Below are positions 24,249 to 32,548 of a DNA stretch of 64,000 nt, in pieces (positions within the stretch are counted from its first letter, which is position 1; the number at the start of each line of letters is the position of its first letter). Where the stretch lies: positions 1-64,000 of the forward strand of contig NZ_JANBBF010000008.1 in the NCBI RefSeq assembly GCF_024648885.1. The letters run 5' to 3'. The notes under the pieces were generated by a model. It worked only from the letters and a program-made list of their open reading frames with translations, was not told the origin of the DNA and made no database searches. The translations under genes were made by a program, and so were the position numbers. The DNA is from Prauserella salsuginis (GTDB lineage: Bacteria > Actinomycetota > Actinomycetes > Mycobacteriales > Pseudonocardiaceae).

Positions 24249-25637
24249 ATGGAACCGCAGTCCCCACTGCACGGATCCGCAGCGGCCGGCGACCGCCGAC
24301 CGGAACGGCGGAAGTTGACGACCGGCGAACGGAAGGTGCTGGCCAGCACCCTCGCCGGTACGTCCATCGAATGGTTCGACTTCTTCATCTACGCGCAGGC
24401 CGCCGGTCTGGTGCTCGCGCCACTGTTCTTCGGCCCGCTCAGCGAGGAGTCACCCGGGCTCGCCGCGGTCGTGTCGCTGGCGACGATCGGCATCAGTTTC
24501 CTGTTCCGGCCGCTCGGCGCGATCATCGCCGGACGATACGGTGACCGCCTCGGCCGCAAGAAGATGCTGGTGCTCACGCTCGTCACGATGGGCGGGGCGA
24601 CGACCCTGATCGGCCTGCTCCCGACCTACGCGGAGATCGGTGTCGCGGCCCCGATCCTGCTGATGCTGTTGCGGATCCTGCAGGGATTCTCCGCGGGCGG
24701 CGAGTGGGGCGGCGCCGCCCTGATGTCGGTGGAGCACGCGCCGGTGAACCGGCGAGGGGTGTTCGGAGCGTACCCGCAGATCGGCGTCCCGATCGGCCTG
24801 ATCCTCGCCACCGGCATGCTGTGGGCGGTCACGTCGCTCACCACGGCGGCGCAGTTCGAGGCGTGGGGCTGGCGGGTCCCGTTCCTGTTCTCCGTGGTGC
24901 TGGTCGGCGTGGGCTACGCGATCCGGCGGGCCGTCGAGGAGAGTCCGGTGTTCCAGGAGATGCTGGAGCGGCGGAAGGAATCGTCGGCACCGCTGCGGGA
25001 CCTGATGCGCGGCCACAAGCGGGAAGTCGTATTGACCGCGCTGATCTTCGTGGGCAACAACGCGGCCGGGTACCTGGTCATCGCGTACTTCCTGACCTAC
25101 GGCACGAACGTGCTCGGGCTGGAGCGGTCCGCGATCCTGACCGTGATCGTCATCGCCTCGGTGGCCTGGCTGCTGTCCACACTGTGGGGCGGGATGTTGT
25201 CGGACCGCATCGGCCGCGTGCGCACGTTCCAGTTCGGCTACGCGTTCATGTTCGTGTGGATGCTGCCGATGTTCCTGCTGGTCGACACCGGTGACCTGAT
25301 GCTGTTCGCCGCCGGGATCGTGATCCTGGCCCTGGGACTCGGCTTCTCCTACGGCCCGATGTCGGCCCTGTACGCCGAGATGTTCCCGGTGAGTGTGCGC
25401 TATTCGGGCGTGTCGATCGGGTATGCGCTCGGTGCGATCCTCGGCGGTGCGTTCGCCCCGACGATCGCCGAACTGCTGGTGCAGGGCACCGGATGGGGCG
25501 GTTCGGTCGGCCTGTACATCATGCTGCTCGCGGTGATCTCGGGCGGCGCGGTGTCGCTGGTGAAGGAGCCGAAGGGGGTCGACCTCGGGGTCGACGCTGC
25601 CGCAGGGCGGGCGTCCGCCGACCGCGCAGGCACCTGA
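24249..25637 (+). CDS. MHS-family MFS transporter
   Basis: A 462-residue major facilitator of the metabolite:H+ symporter family (ShiA/ProP/PcaT-like). The signature GTSIEWFDFFIYAQAAG begins TM1. The loop RYGDRLGRKKMLV links TM2-3, and QGFSAGGEWGGAALMSVE is TM4. Twelve TMs are predicted by eye. It would import an organic acid used by the upstream hydroxylase, by inference. ATG 24249 gives MEPQSPLHG; the frame is open much further upstream but overlaps the hydroxylase. A strong terminator follows. Confidence 0.88.
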   Translation: MEPQSPLHGSAAAGDRRPERRKLTTGERKVLASTLAGTSIEWFDFFIYAQAAGLVLAPLFFGPLSEESPGLAAVVSLATIGISFLFRPLGAIIAGRYGDRLGRKKMLVLTLVTMGGATTLIGLLPTYAEIGVAAPILLMLLRILQGFSAGGEWGGAALMSVEHAPVNRRGVFGAYPQIGVPIGLILATGMLWAVTSLTTAAQFEAWGWRVPFLFSVVLVGVGYAIRRAVEESPVFQEMLERRKESSAPLRDLMRGHKREVVLTALIFVGNNAAGYLVIAYFLTYGTNVLGLERSAILTVIVIASVAWLLSTLWGGMLSDRIGRVRTFQFGYAFMFVWMLPMFLLVDTGDLMLFAAGIVILALGLGFSYGPMSALYAEMFPVSVRYSGVSIGYALGAILGGAFAPTIAELLVQGTGWGGSVGLYIMLLAVISGGAVSLVKEPKGVDLGVDAAAGRASADRAGT

Positions 25638-25671
25638 CGGGGCACGACGACCGGTGCCGCATTCGGACGGT

Positions 25672-25716
25672 GTGGCGTCGTGGCCCGGCCTCGTCCAGGG
25701 CGGGCCACGACGCCAC
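25672..25716 (+). terminator. Terminator after the MHS transporter gene
   Basis: A 16-bp perfect stem (25672-25687 with 25701-25716) and 13-nt loop, 34 bases after the stop codon. Confidence 0.75.
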
Positions 25717-25739
25717 GCGACGACGGAGGCCGCCGGCCA

Positions 25740-25920
25740 GGACATGAGGGCCCGCCAGGTCTTCGGCCCGCACACCCTGTCGGTGACGAGCCGGTTGACC
25801 GACTGGGCTTCTCGACGGCCGACTTGGGACCGACCCGAGTCGGCCGTCGACGCGCAGATCGGCGAAGTTGCGGCTGCGCAGCAGCCGCTGAATGACCTTC
25901 ACCGAGTCACCCGAGGCGCC
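25740..25920 (-). pseudogene. Frameshifted peptidoglycan-binding domain relic
   Basis: Read leftward, one frame gives GASGDSVKVIQRLLRSRNF then ADLRVDGRLG. After a one-base shift near 25833-25838 the adjoining frame continues with EAQSVNRLVTDRVCGPKTWR and then ALM. Joined, this is a PG_binding_1 repeat (VDGxxG ... GPxTWxAL). There is no signal peptide or start of its own, and the 5' side runs into the YedE-type gene. It seems to be what remains of a secreted wall-binding protein. A 13-bp inverted repeat (25812-25824 with 25838-25850) lies within it. Confidence 0.7.
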
Positions 25921-25954
25921 CGGGTCGAGGCGGCATGCGCGATCAGCGGCCGAA

Positions 25955-27226
25955 TCAGCAGACGCCATCGCTCGGCCGGGGGACGCCGAGCCCGAAGAGC
26001 GGACGGAGCTTGATGCCGACCCAGGTACCGAACAGCGCGAACGCGCCCCACAGCCAGCCGTGCAGGCTGCCGGTGGAGATGCCGCCGAGATAGGCGCCGA
26101 TGTTGCAGCCGCCGGCGAGGCGGGCGCCGAGTCCCATCAGGACGCCGCCGAGGACCGCGGCGACGGCCGTGCGCCACGGGATCTCCGCCCTGATCTTCCA
26201 GGCGCCCGCCGCGGCGGCGGCGACGGCCGCACCGAGAATGATCCCCACGTTCGTGAGCGTCGTCTTCTCCGTCCACACCGAGTCGCTCAGCATCTCGGCG
26301 AACCGTGGCTGCTGCCAGAAGTCCCACGTCTCGGGATGCAGACCGATCAACTGCAGCAGCTTCGCGCCCCACAGGGCGAACGCGGTGGTCACACCCCAGA
26401 TGCCACCGGAAACGAGTACGACCGCGGCGGCCAGCACGCCCAGCACGAGGGCTCCGACCAGCATCGGCCAGGAACCGCGGAACACCCGGGCGACGCCCCT
26501 CGCGGTGGGCGGAGTGCCGACGGGCGGCGGGTTGCGCCGGGCCTGGACGACCCGGGTCGCCACGACGATGAGCAGGAGGACCGCGAGCGTGATCGCCCAG
26601 GAACCGAACCATCCGACGTGGTCGGACAGCAGCACGCCCGGTACCGCGGGCCAGCCGTCGAGTACGGGGAAGGCGAACGTGTAGAGGACCGAGCCGATGA
26701 CGAACCCGCCCAGCGTGAGCACGATCGTCGACTGGCCCGAGCCGACGGCGAACAACGTGCCGGATGCGCACGCACCACCCAGTTGCATGCCGATCGCGAA
26801 CAGGGTGGCGCCCACGAACAGCGCGAGCCCGATGGGTCCTGCACTGGCCTCGGGCGTGGTGCCGAACAGCCCGGTGCCGGTGCCGATGACGAGGGCGATG
26901 AGCGTGGCCGCGGTGCCGAGCAGCAGAGTGTGAGCGCGCAGCCCCTCGCCGTTGCCGACGCCGATCAGCTGCCTCCAGGCGGAGGTGAAACCGAATCGGG
27001 AATGGAACAGCGCCGCCCCGAGCAGCAGCCCGATGACCAACAGTGCGCCGAACTGGGCGCCGTGCACGGACCAGACGTACCAGGCGAGTGCGAGGGCGCC
27101 GATTCCCGCGACGACGAGGGGCACCGGCCGCACGGGGCCTTCGGGTTCCCGGTGCGGCGCCGGCCCGGAGGTCGGCGACGTGGTCAGGAAGGTGCGTACG
27201 GGGGTGGGGTCGGTGTCGGTGGACAC
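25955..27226 (-). CDS. YeeE/YedE family (TsuA-type) sulfur compound transporter
   Basis: A 423-residue membrane protein with two internally homologous halves, typical of the thiosulfate transporter TsuA and relatives. The conserved Cys motifs are present: LGGACASGTLFAVGSGQS in the first half and LAGGCNIGAYLGGISTGS in the second. Those cysteines relay thiosulfate through the pore in characterised members. GTG 27226 was chosen because AGGAG lies 7 nt upstream. It lies 227 bp downstream of a BisC-type gene on the same strand, suggesting a shared sulfur-related role. Confidence 0.88.
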   Translation of the reverse strand: MSTDTDPTPVRTFLTTSPTSGPAPHREPEGPVRPVPLVVAGIGALALAWYVWSVHGAQFGALLVIGLLLGAALFHSRFGFTSAWRQLIGVGNGEGLRAHTLLLGTAATLIALVIGTGTGLFGTTPEASAGPIGLALFVGATLFAIGMQLGGACASGTLFAVGSGQSTIVLTLGGFVIGSVLYTFAFPVLDGWPAVPGVLLSDHVGWFGSWAITLAVLLLIVVATRVVQARRNPPPVGTPPTARGVARVFRGSWPMLVGALVLGVLAAAVVLVSGGIWGVTTAFALWGAKLLQLIGLHPETWDFWQQPRFAEMLSDSVWTEKTTLTNVGIILGAAVAAAAAGAWKIRAEIPWRTAVAAVLGGVLMGLGARLAGGCNIGAYLGGISTGSLHGWLWGAFALFGTWVGIKLRPLFGLGVPRPSDGVC

Positions 27227-27343
27227 GGTCGCTCCTGCGTCGATGCGATGCCGCGGCCGCGGCGATCCACAGTGGAACCACCGGGCCGCCCGGTTGATGG
27301 GTGGCAGGCCCGCGGCCGCTCGGAATCCCTCGGCGGCGGTCAT

Positions 27344-27368
27344 GCGGTGATCGTCACGCGGCGATCGT
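27344..27368. repeat. Pair of 11-bp direct repeats upstream of the YedE-type gene
   Basis: GCGGTGATCGT (27344-27354) and GCGGCGATCGT (27358-27368) are 14 bp apart. The first overlaps a small palindrome, GTGATCGTCAC (27347-27357). They lie in the 227-bp gap and could be an operator for a separate promoter. Confidence 0.35.
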
Positions 27369-27453
27369 GAGCGGGGACGGCGGGCCGGGCTCGGCGCCGG
27401 TGCCTGCCGTTCTGCAGCCTACGTCCGTGCGCAGGAGACGCGACCGGCGTCCA

Positions 27454-29814
27454 CTATCCGGGACGCCCGGAAGGCAGTGTCGTGGGCGCGTGCCCTGTGT
27501 CGTCGTCGACGATCTCGGGCGGATCGAACGCACGGACGTCGGGCACGTCCGGGCCCGCCGGTTCGATCTCGACGAGCGTGGTGCCGGAGGTCGGCCCCTG
27601 GGCGAGCCGGGACGTCCCGACGTCGCGGGTCAGCACGTTCGGGTTGCCGTGCCGGCAGAGTCCGTCGGCGTCCGGGTCGTACCACGCGCCCGTCGCCAGC
27701 ACCGCCACGCCGGGCCGCACCGCGTCGGTGAGCCGCGCACCGGCGAGGCAGGCGCCGCGGTCGTTGTGAATTCGCACGGTGTCGCCGTCGGCGATGCCGC
27801 GGGCACGAGCGTCGTCGGGGTGCAGGTCGACGGGCTCGCGGCCGCCGACCTTCGACTCCCGGCTGACGCGGCCGCCGTCGTACTGCGAGTGCAGCCGGGT
27901 CTTCGGTTGGTTCGACACCAGGTGCAGCCCGTGGCGCTCGGCCGCCTCCGTGCCGAGCCGCTCGTAGGGTTCGAGCCACATGGGCATGCCGGGACAGTCC
28001 GGATACCCGAACGCGGCGACCGTGTCGCTGACCAGTTCGATCCTGCCCGACGGCGTGGCGAGGGGAGCGGCCGCGGGGTCCGCGCGGAGGGCGGCGAACG
28101 AACCGCCGTCGGGCGTCATGTCCTTCTCCGGCAGTGCCGCCGAGCCCGCGTTCCAGAACGCGTCGAAGCCGGGCAGGTCGACGCCCTCGTCGCGCAGCCG
28201 ATCGCGCGTGCGGTCGTACAGTTCGCGCACCCACTGCCACTCGGAGCGGCCCTCGGTGAACCGCTCACCGAAGCCGAGCCGCTCGGCCAGTCCGGCGAAG
28301 ACCGCGTGGTCGGTGCGCACCTCCGCGGGCGGCGGCACCGCCCGGTGCATGGCGCTGATGGTGGAGTCGGCCGAGCCCAGCGCGAAATCGTCCCGTTCGA
28401 GCGTGGTGGCCACCGGGAAGACGATGTCGGCACGCGTGGCCGTCGCGTTCCACCAGGATTCGTGGACGATCACCGTGTCCGGTCGCCGCCAAGCCCGTTC
28501 GAGCCTGCCGAGATCCTGGTGGTGGTGGAACGGGTTGCCGCCGGCCCAGTACACGAGCCGGATGTCCGGAAACGTGATGCGCTCGCCGTCGTAGTCGATC
28601 GTCGCGCCCGGGTCGAGCAGCATGTCCGCGACGCGCGCGACGGGAATGCGAGCCACGGCACCGCCAGGGGGCTGGGGGAGCGCAGCGATCCGCCGATGGC
28701 CGCGGGTCCCGTGCTCGGCGATGCCCAGTCCGCCCGCGGGTCCGCCGCCGGGCAGGCCGCACGACCCGGACAGCGCCGCCAGCGCGATGCCCGCCCAGTA
28801 CGGCTGCTCGCCGTGGTCGTGCCGTTGGATCGACCACGCGAGGTTGATCACCGTGCGGTGGGCGGCGATCGTGCGGGCCAGGTCGCGGATGTCGCCCGCA
28901 GGCACTCCGGTGATGCCGGTTGCCCACGCCGGATCCTTCGCCGTGCCGTCGCCGCGGCCGAGCACATAGTCGCGGAGCCGGTCGAAGCCGCTGCAACAAC
29001 GGTTCGCGAAGTCGGTGTCGGCGAGGTCCTCGGTGAGCAGCACGTGGATGAGCGCGAGCATCAGCGCCGTGTCGGTTCCGGGCCGCAACGGCAGCCACTG
29101 CGCGCCGAGGTCGGCCGCGGCGTCGTCGCGCACGGGGGAGACGTTGACGAATCGCACCCCGGCCTCGGCCGCGGCCCGTTGCCACGAGGTCTGCGTGTGC
29201 CTGCTCGGACCTCCCGGCACCATCTGGGTGTTCTTGGCTGCCAGCCCGCCGAAGGAGACGACGAGGCCGGCGTGTTCGGTGATCTCCCGCCACGTCGGGC
29301 CGCGCTCGTGCAGGCTGGTCGGCCCGCCTCCGATCACGTGCGGCAGGACGACCTCCATGGCCGCGAAGCTGTAGGTGTTGACCGACGCGGTGTACCCGCC
29401 GGCCATGGCGAGGAACCGGTGGATCTGGCTCTGGGGATGGTGGAACCGGCCGGCGCTGCCCCAACCGTACGAACCGCCGTAGATCGCCGCGGGCCCGTGC
29501 TCGTCGCGGACCCGGGCGAGTTCCCCGGCCGCAAGGTCGGACGCGCGGTCCCAGCTCACGGCGACGAACCGGTCACGCCCGCGCTCCGAGCCGTGGTCGC
29601 CCCGGAGCCAGCCTTCGCGCACTATCGGACGGGTGATCCGGTACGGCGCGTGGTTCACCTCGGGCACGCCCGCGCCGATCGGGGACGGATCCGGATCGCC
29701 CGGATGCGGTTCCAGCGCCACGACCCGGTCGCCCGAGGACAGGACGTCGTAGCGGCCCCAGTGAAAGGTCGTCGGGGTGCGGATGGTCTCGCCTGCCGAA
29801 CTGTCGCCAGTCAC
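27454..29814 (-). CDS. Molybdopterin oxidoreductase, biotin/TMAO/DMSO reductase type (BisC-like)
   Basis: A 786-residue bis-MGD enzyme of the DMSO-reductase family. YGGSYGWGSAGRFHHPQSQ and NTYSFAAMEVVLPHVIGG match the BisC/TorA class, the Ser after NTY being the expected Mo ligand. There is no N-terminal 4Fe-4S cysteine motif, as in BisC/TorA. No signal peptide is seen, so it is probably cytoplasmic like BisC and would reduce biotin or methionine sulfoxide. HGLHLVSNQPKTRLHSQYD and the dinucleotide-binding C-terminal domain complete it. GTG 29814 lacks a ribosome site but has a leaderless -10 element. Confidence 0.88.
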   Translation of the reverse strand: MTGDSSAGETIRTPTTFHWGRYDVLSSGDRVVALEPHPGDPDPSPIGAGVPEVNHAPYRITRPIVREGWLRGDHGSERGRDRFVAVSWDRASDLAAGELARVRDEHGPAAIYGGSYGWGSAGRFHHPQSQIHRFLAMAGGYTASVNTYSFAAMEVVLPHVIGGGPTSLHERGPTWREITEHAGLVVSFGGLAAKNTQMVPGGPSRHTQTSWQRAAAEAGVRFVNVSPVRDDAAADLGAQWLPLRPGTDTALMLALIHVLLTEDLADTDFANRCCSGFDRLRDYVLGRGDGTAKDPAWATGITGVPAGDIRDLARTIAAHRTVINLAWSIQRHDHGEQPYWAGIALAALSGSCGLPGGGPAGGLGIAEHGTRGHRRIAALPQPPGGAVARIPVARVADMLLDPGATIDYDGERITFPDIRLVYWAGGNPFHHHQDLGRLERAWRRPDTVIVHESWWNATATRADIVFPVATTLERDDFALGSADSTISAMHRAVPPPAEVRTDHAVFAGLAERLGFGERFTEGRSEWQWVRELYDRTRDRLRDEGVDLPGFDAFWNAGSAALPEKDMTPDGGSFAALRADPAAAPLATPSGRIELVSDTVAAFGYPDCPGMPMWLEPYERLGTEAAERHGLHLVSNQPKTRLHSQYDGGRVSRESKVGGREPVDLHPDDARARGIADGDTVRIHNDRGACLAGARLTDAVRPGVAVLATGAWYDPDADGLCRHGNPNVLTRDVGTSRLAQGPTSGTTLVEIEPAGPDVPDVRAFDPPEIVDDDTGHAPTTLPSGRPG

Positions 29815-29821
29815 CCCGGCG

Positions 29822-29827
29822 ACGGTA
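29822..29827 (-). promoter_or_regulatory. Leaderless -10 element (TACCGT, minus strand)
   Basis: TACCGT on the minus strand ends 7 nt before the GTG start of the BisC-type gene at 29814. Confidence 0.5.
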
Positions 29828-29954
29828 CTCGTGTGCCGGGCGGGCGGCGGCTGCCACGGTCGTGTGAGTCCGGGGCGCGTGTCCTGGGCTCGCGGCCGGG
29901 CGAGCGCACTGCCGAACCGGATGGTCGCGAGTAATCTCCGACTCGGTGACCGGA

Positions 29955-29970
29955 CGTGATCGTGGTCACG
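29955..29970. promoter_or_regulatory. CRP-like palindrome upstream of the first Usp gene
   Basis: CGTGA-TCGTGG-TCACG (29955-29970) matches the TGTGA-N6-TCACA layout bound by CRP/FNR-family regulators. It overlaps a second symmetry, GTGACC-N12-GGTCAC (29946-29969). It lies 41 bp before the Usp start. Confidence 0.5.
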
Positions 29971-30011
29971 CAGGCCGGGCCGGCGGCAGGCACCCGAGGG
30001 GAGCGCAGTTC

Positions 30012-30902
30012 ATGGCAACGATCGTGGCGGGCATCGACGGGTCGGCATCGGCGATGAACGCGGCCGTGTGGGCGGCCCAGGAGGCGGCGCGGCGCGGCGA
30101 CACGGTGCGCCTCGTCCACGCATACGTCGTCCCGACCAGCGCCTACCCGGCGTTTGCGACGTCGTCGTCCGAAGTGCGGGAGAGCGCGGAGCAACAGGCC
30201 CAGACCGCGCTGGACGTCGCCCGTACCGAGATCGCCCGGACGGTGCCGGGTGTCGAGGTCGAGGCGCAGCGGACCGAGGGTCAGCCGGGCCATGTGCTCA
30301 CCGGTGAATCGCGTGGGGCGCGGTGCGTGGTGATCGGATCGCGCGGCCACGGCGGGTTCACCGGCATGCTCGTCGGCTCGATGGCGGTGACGCTGGCCTC
30401 GCATGCGCACAGCAACGTCGTGGTGGTCCGCGGCGAGCACCACGACGACCCGCCGCCCACGACCGGGCCCGTGGTTGTCGGCATCGACGCCTCCGACCAC
30501 GCCGGGCCGGCACTGGGGCATGCGTTCGATGCGGCGCACGAGCGTGCGGTGCCGCTCGTGGCTGTGCACACGTGGAACGACCTGGTTGCCGCGGAAGGGC
30601 CGTACGCGCACCCGTTCTCGACAGACCTGTCGGATGTCGAGACCGCGGGTGACGAACTGCTCGACGAAAGGCTCGCACCGTGGCGGAAGCGCTACCCCGA
30701 CGTCGAGGTGCGGGAAGTGCTCGAACCGGGTCGGCCGGCGCGTGCCCTGCTGCAGCAGGCCGACGGCGCGCAGCTGGTGGTCGTCGGTACCCGGGGCCAC
30801 GGTGGGTTCGCCGGCATGCTGCTCGGATCCACGAGCCAGGCACTCGTGATCCACGCACCGTGTCCGGTGCTCGTGATCCGCCACGAGGATGCGGGAGCCT
30901 GA
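30012..30902 (+). CDS. Tandem-domain universal stress protein
   Basis: A 296-residue protein of two UspA domains. Each opens with a VAGIDGS/VVGIDAS strand-loop and ends in the ATP-binding signature: IGSRGHGGFTGMLVGS in the first domain and VGTRGHGGFAGMLLGS in the second. Such proteins bind ATP and respond to hypoxia, starvation or redox stress in actinobacteria. ATG 30012 follows GGGGAG at 8 nt. It is paired with a second Usp gene 61 bp downstream and preceded by a CRP-like site. Confidence 0.93.
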   Translation: MATIVAGIDGSASAMNAAVWAAQEAARRGDTVRLVHAYVVPTSAYPAFATSSSEVRESAEQQAQTALDVARTEIARTVPGVEVEAQRTEGQPGHVLTGESRGARCVVIGSRGHGGFTGMLVGSMAVTLASHAHSNVVVVRGEHHDDPPPTTGPVVVGIDASDHAGPALGHAFDAAHERAVPLVAVHTWNDLVAAEGPYAHPFSTDLSDVETAGDELLDERLAPWRKRYPDVEVREVLEPGRPARALLQQADGAQLVVVGTRGHGGFAGMLLGSTSQALVIHAPCPVLVIRHEDAGA

Positions 30903-30963
30903 TCCTCACCGGGTCGCGACACGCGAGGGGTCGCGTCCGGTGACGTCGAAAGGAGCGCCAGGT

Positions 30964-31860
30964 ATGGACACCGAACCGCCAGTGCTGCGCGACGGCCCGG
31001 TGGTGGTCGGGACCGACGGGTCGGACGGTGCGACCCGTGCACTGGACTGGGCCGCCGACATGGCCGTCCTGAGCAACCGGCCGCTGCGCATCGTGCACGC
31101 CTTCACCTACGTGCAGGGGTTCTACGGCGGGGACCTGCCGGCGAGTCCCGAGGTGTATCAGTCGATGGAGGACGAGGGGCGCAAGTTCCTCGACGAGGCG
31201 GTCGACCACGTGACGGCCCGGGCGCCCGAACTCGCCGTCGAGACCGACATGCCCCTGCAGGGGTCGGTCCCGATGCTGGTGGACGAGTCGGAGCGGGCGA
31301 GCGTGCTCGTGGTCGGCACCTCCGGGCGTGGCGGCTTCACCGGCATGCTGGTCGGTTCGACGTCGGTCTCGCTGACCGCGCACGCGCAGTGCCCCGTGGT
31401 CATCGTGCGGGGCGGCGGCAGCGGGTTGGCGACCGAAGGGCCGGTGGTCGTCGGCGTCGACGGCAGCGGGGTTAGCACGGCCGCTGTGACCGCCGCGTTC
31501 CAGACGGCCTCCCTGCTGGGCGCCCCACTGGTCGCCGTACACGCGTGGGCGGACGTCGAGTACGAATGGGGCATGCCGGAGATGGTCGAGAGCTCGTCAC
31601 GGGAGCAGTCCGAGCAGATCGTGCTGTCGGAAGCGCTGGCCGGCATGCCGGAGCGGTATCCGGACGTGGCCGTGGAACGTGTCGTGGTGCCGGGCAAACC
31701 ACGGCAGCAGCTGCTGGAACGCTCGCAGGGCGCGCGGTTGCTGGTTGCGGGCAGCCGCGGGCGCGGTGGTTTCCGCGGGATGCTCCTGGGATCGACGAGC
31801 CAGGCGCTCCTCCATCACGCCTCGTGCCCGGTCATGATCGTCCGGCCGCACCGGGGTTGA
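30964..31860 (+). CDS. Tandem-domain universal stress protein
   Basis: A 298-residue paralogue of the preceding gene, again with two UspA domains and both ATP motifs (VGTSGRGGFTGMLVGS, AGSRGRGGFRGMLLGS). The two are about equally diverged in each half, suggesting an old duplication. ATG 30964 has AAAGGAG at 30950-30956. Likely co-transcribed with the first. Confidence 0.93.
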   Translation: MDTEPPVLRDGPVVVGTDGSDGATRALDWAADMAVLSNRPLRIVHAFTYVQGFYGGDLPASPEVYQSMEDEGRKFLDEAVDHVTARAPELAVETDMPLQGSVPMLVDESERASVLVVGTSGRGGFTGMLVGSTSVSLTAHAQCPVVIVRGGGSGLATEGPVVVGVDGSGVSTAAVTAAFQTASLLGAPLVAVHAWADVEYEWGMPEMVESSSREQSEQIVLSEALAGMPERYPDVAVERVVVPGKPRQQLLERSQGARLLVAGSRGRGGFRGMLLGSTSQALLHHASCPVMIVRPHRG

Positions 31861-31887
31861 CCGGGAACGAGGCGGTGCGGCCGCCGG

Positions 31888-32169
31888 TCAGGCCGGGCGC
31901 GGCCGTGGGCCGAGCGGCGGGTGCGTGAAATCGACGACGCGGTCGTGCCGCACCCACGTCGGTTCGACGTCGTCGGCGGCACCGTCCGGCCGGGTCGGCA
32001 GCCAGACCACGGCGGTGTAGGGATCGGGCACGGGCGGTGCGACGACGTGCCCGTGGACGACCTTCTCGTGGCCGACGTTCTGCTGGAGACAGTGCCGCGT
32101 GGCCGGCGCACCGCCCGGCAGATAGGTGACGCGGTCTCCGACGCCGATGTCGTTCGCGCGTTCGATCAT
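31888..32169 (-). CDS. Small hypothetical protein (93 aa)
   Basis: A 93-residue polar protein beginning MIERANDIGVGDRVTYLPGG, with alternating Val/Gly strands that suggest a small beta-barrel (SH3- or KOW-like) fold. It has one Cys and several His in TRHCLQQNVGHEKVVHGH. ATG 32169 has AGGGAG at 6 nt spacing. I do not recognise the family. It converges on the Usp pair. Confidence 0.7.
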   Translation of the reverse strand: MIERANDIGVGDRVTYLPGGAPATRHCLQQNVGHEKVVHGHVVAPPVPDPYTAVVWLPTRPDGAADDVEPTWVRHDRVVDFTHPPLGPRPRPA

Positions 32170-32464
32170 GGCGACTCCCTTCGCGTGCGTGCCGGTACCC
32201 GAAAGCCGGCGTCCGTCGGCGCCGCGGGAGGTGCCGGAAGTGTCCGACGGTCCGGTTCGCCCGGAACACCCCTGCCGTGTCCGGTGCGGGTCCCGCCGTG
32301 GCCGTCCTACCCCAGCCGTGTGCGGCGCTCGGTGTGTGCACGTTTCCCCGCACGGCAAGCTACACCCGGGAGCGCGGTGCGGGAACGGCTCGACGGCACC
32401 GGGCGAACGGGTGGTCTGCGCCGGAGTTGCGGCGGCCGGTCAGGATCGTCGCCGGTACCCGCTG

Positions 32465-32477
32465 GTCCACAGTGGAC
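32465..32477. promoter_or_regulatory. Small perfect palindrome GTCCAC-A-GTGGAC
   Basis: Thirteen bases with 6-bp arms, 80 bp upstream of the AEC gene. It may be an operator. The surrounding stretch 32170-32464 shows no gene or other element. Confidence 0.35.
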
Positions 32478-32500
32478 TGAATGACGCCTACCCGGCAGTC

Positions 32501-32516
32501 AGTGATATAAGTCACA
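32501..32516. promoter_or_regulatory. CRP-like palindrome upstream of the AEC gene
   Basis: AGTGA-TATAAG-TCACA (32501-32516) differs from the CRP consensus TGTGA-N6-TCACA at one of ten positions. Its centre is about 25 bp upstream of the expected transcript start, overlapping the promoter, which favours repression. Confidence 0.55.
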
Positions 32517-32520
32517 GATC

Positions 32521-32526
32521 TAGGGT
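32521..32526 (+). promoter_or_regulatory. -10 element (TAGGGT) ahead of a leaderless micro-ORF
   Basis: TAGGGT ends 7 nt before GTG 32534, the same geometry as the leaderless genes at 33994 and 58601. Confidence 0.5.
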
Positions 32527-32533
32527 TTGGCGT

Positions 32534-32548
32534 GTGACAGCCGCATGA
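32534..32548 (+). other. 4-codon upstream ORF overlapping the AEC start
   Basis: GTG-ACA-GCC-GCA-TGA runs from the predicted transcript start and its stop overlaps the AEC start in ATGA (32545-32548). The AEC gene has no ribosome site of its own. Translation of the micro-ORF and re-initiation could load ribosomes there. Inference from geometry only. Confidence 0.4.

Noticed and set aside
25812-25850. 13-bp hairpin considered as terminator of the YedE-type gene
   Set aside because: It lies inside the peptidoglycan-binding relic and more than 100 bp from the YedE stop; coding symmetry is a simpler cause, though a secondary terminator role is not excluded.
27301-29934. Plus-strand open frame of 877 codons opposite the BisC-type gene
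   Set aside because: The minus strand gives a clear molybdoenzyme; the plus translation has no recognisable domain.
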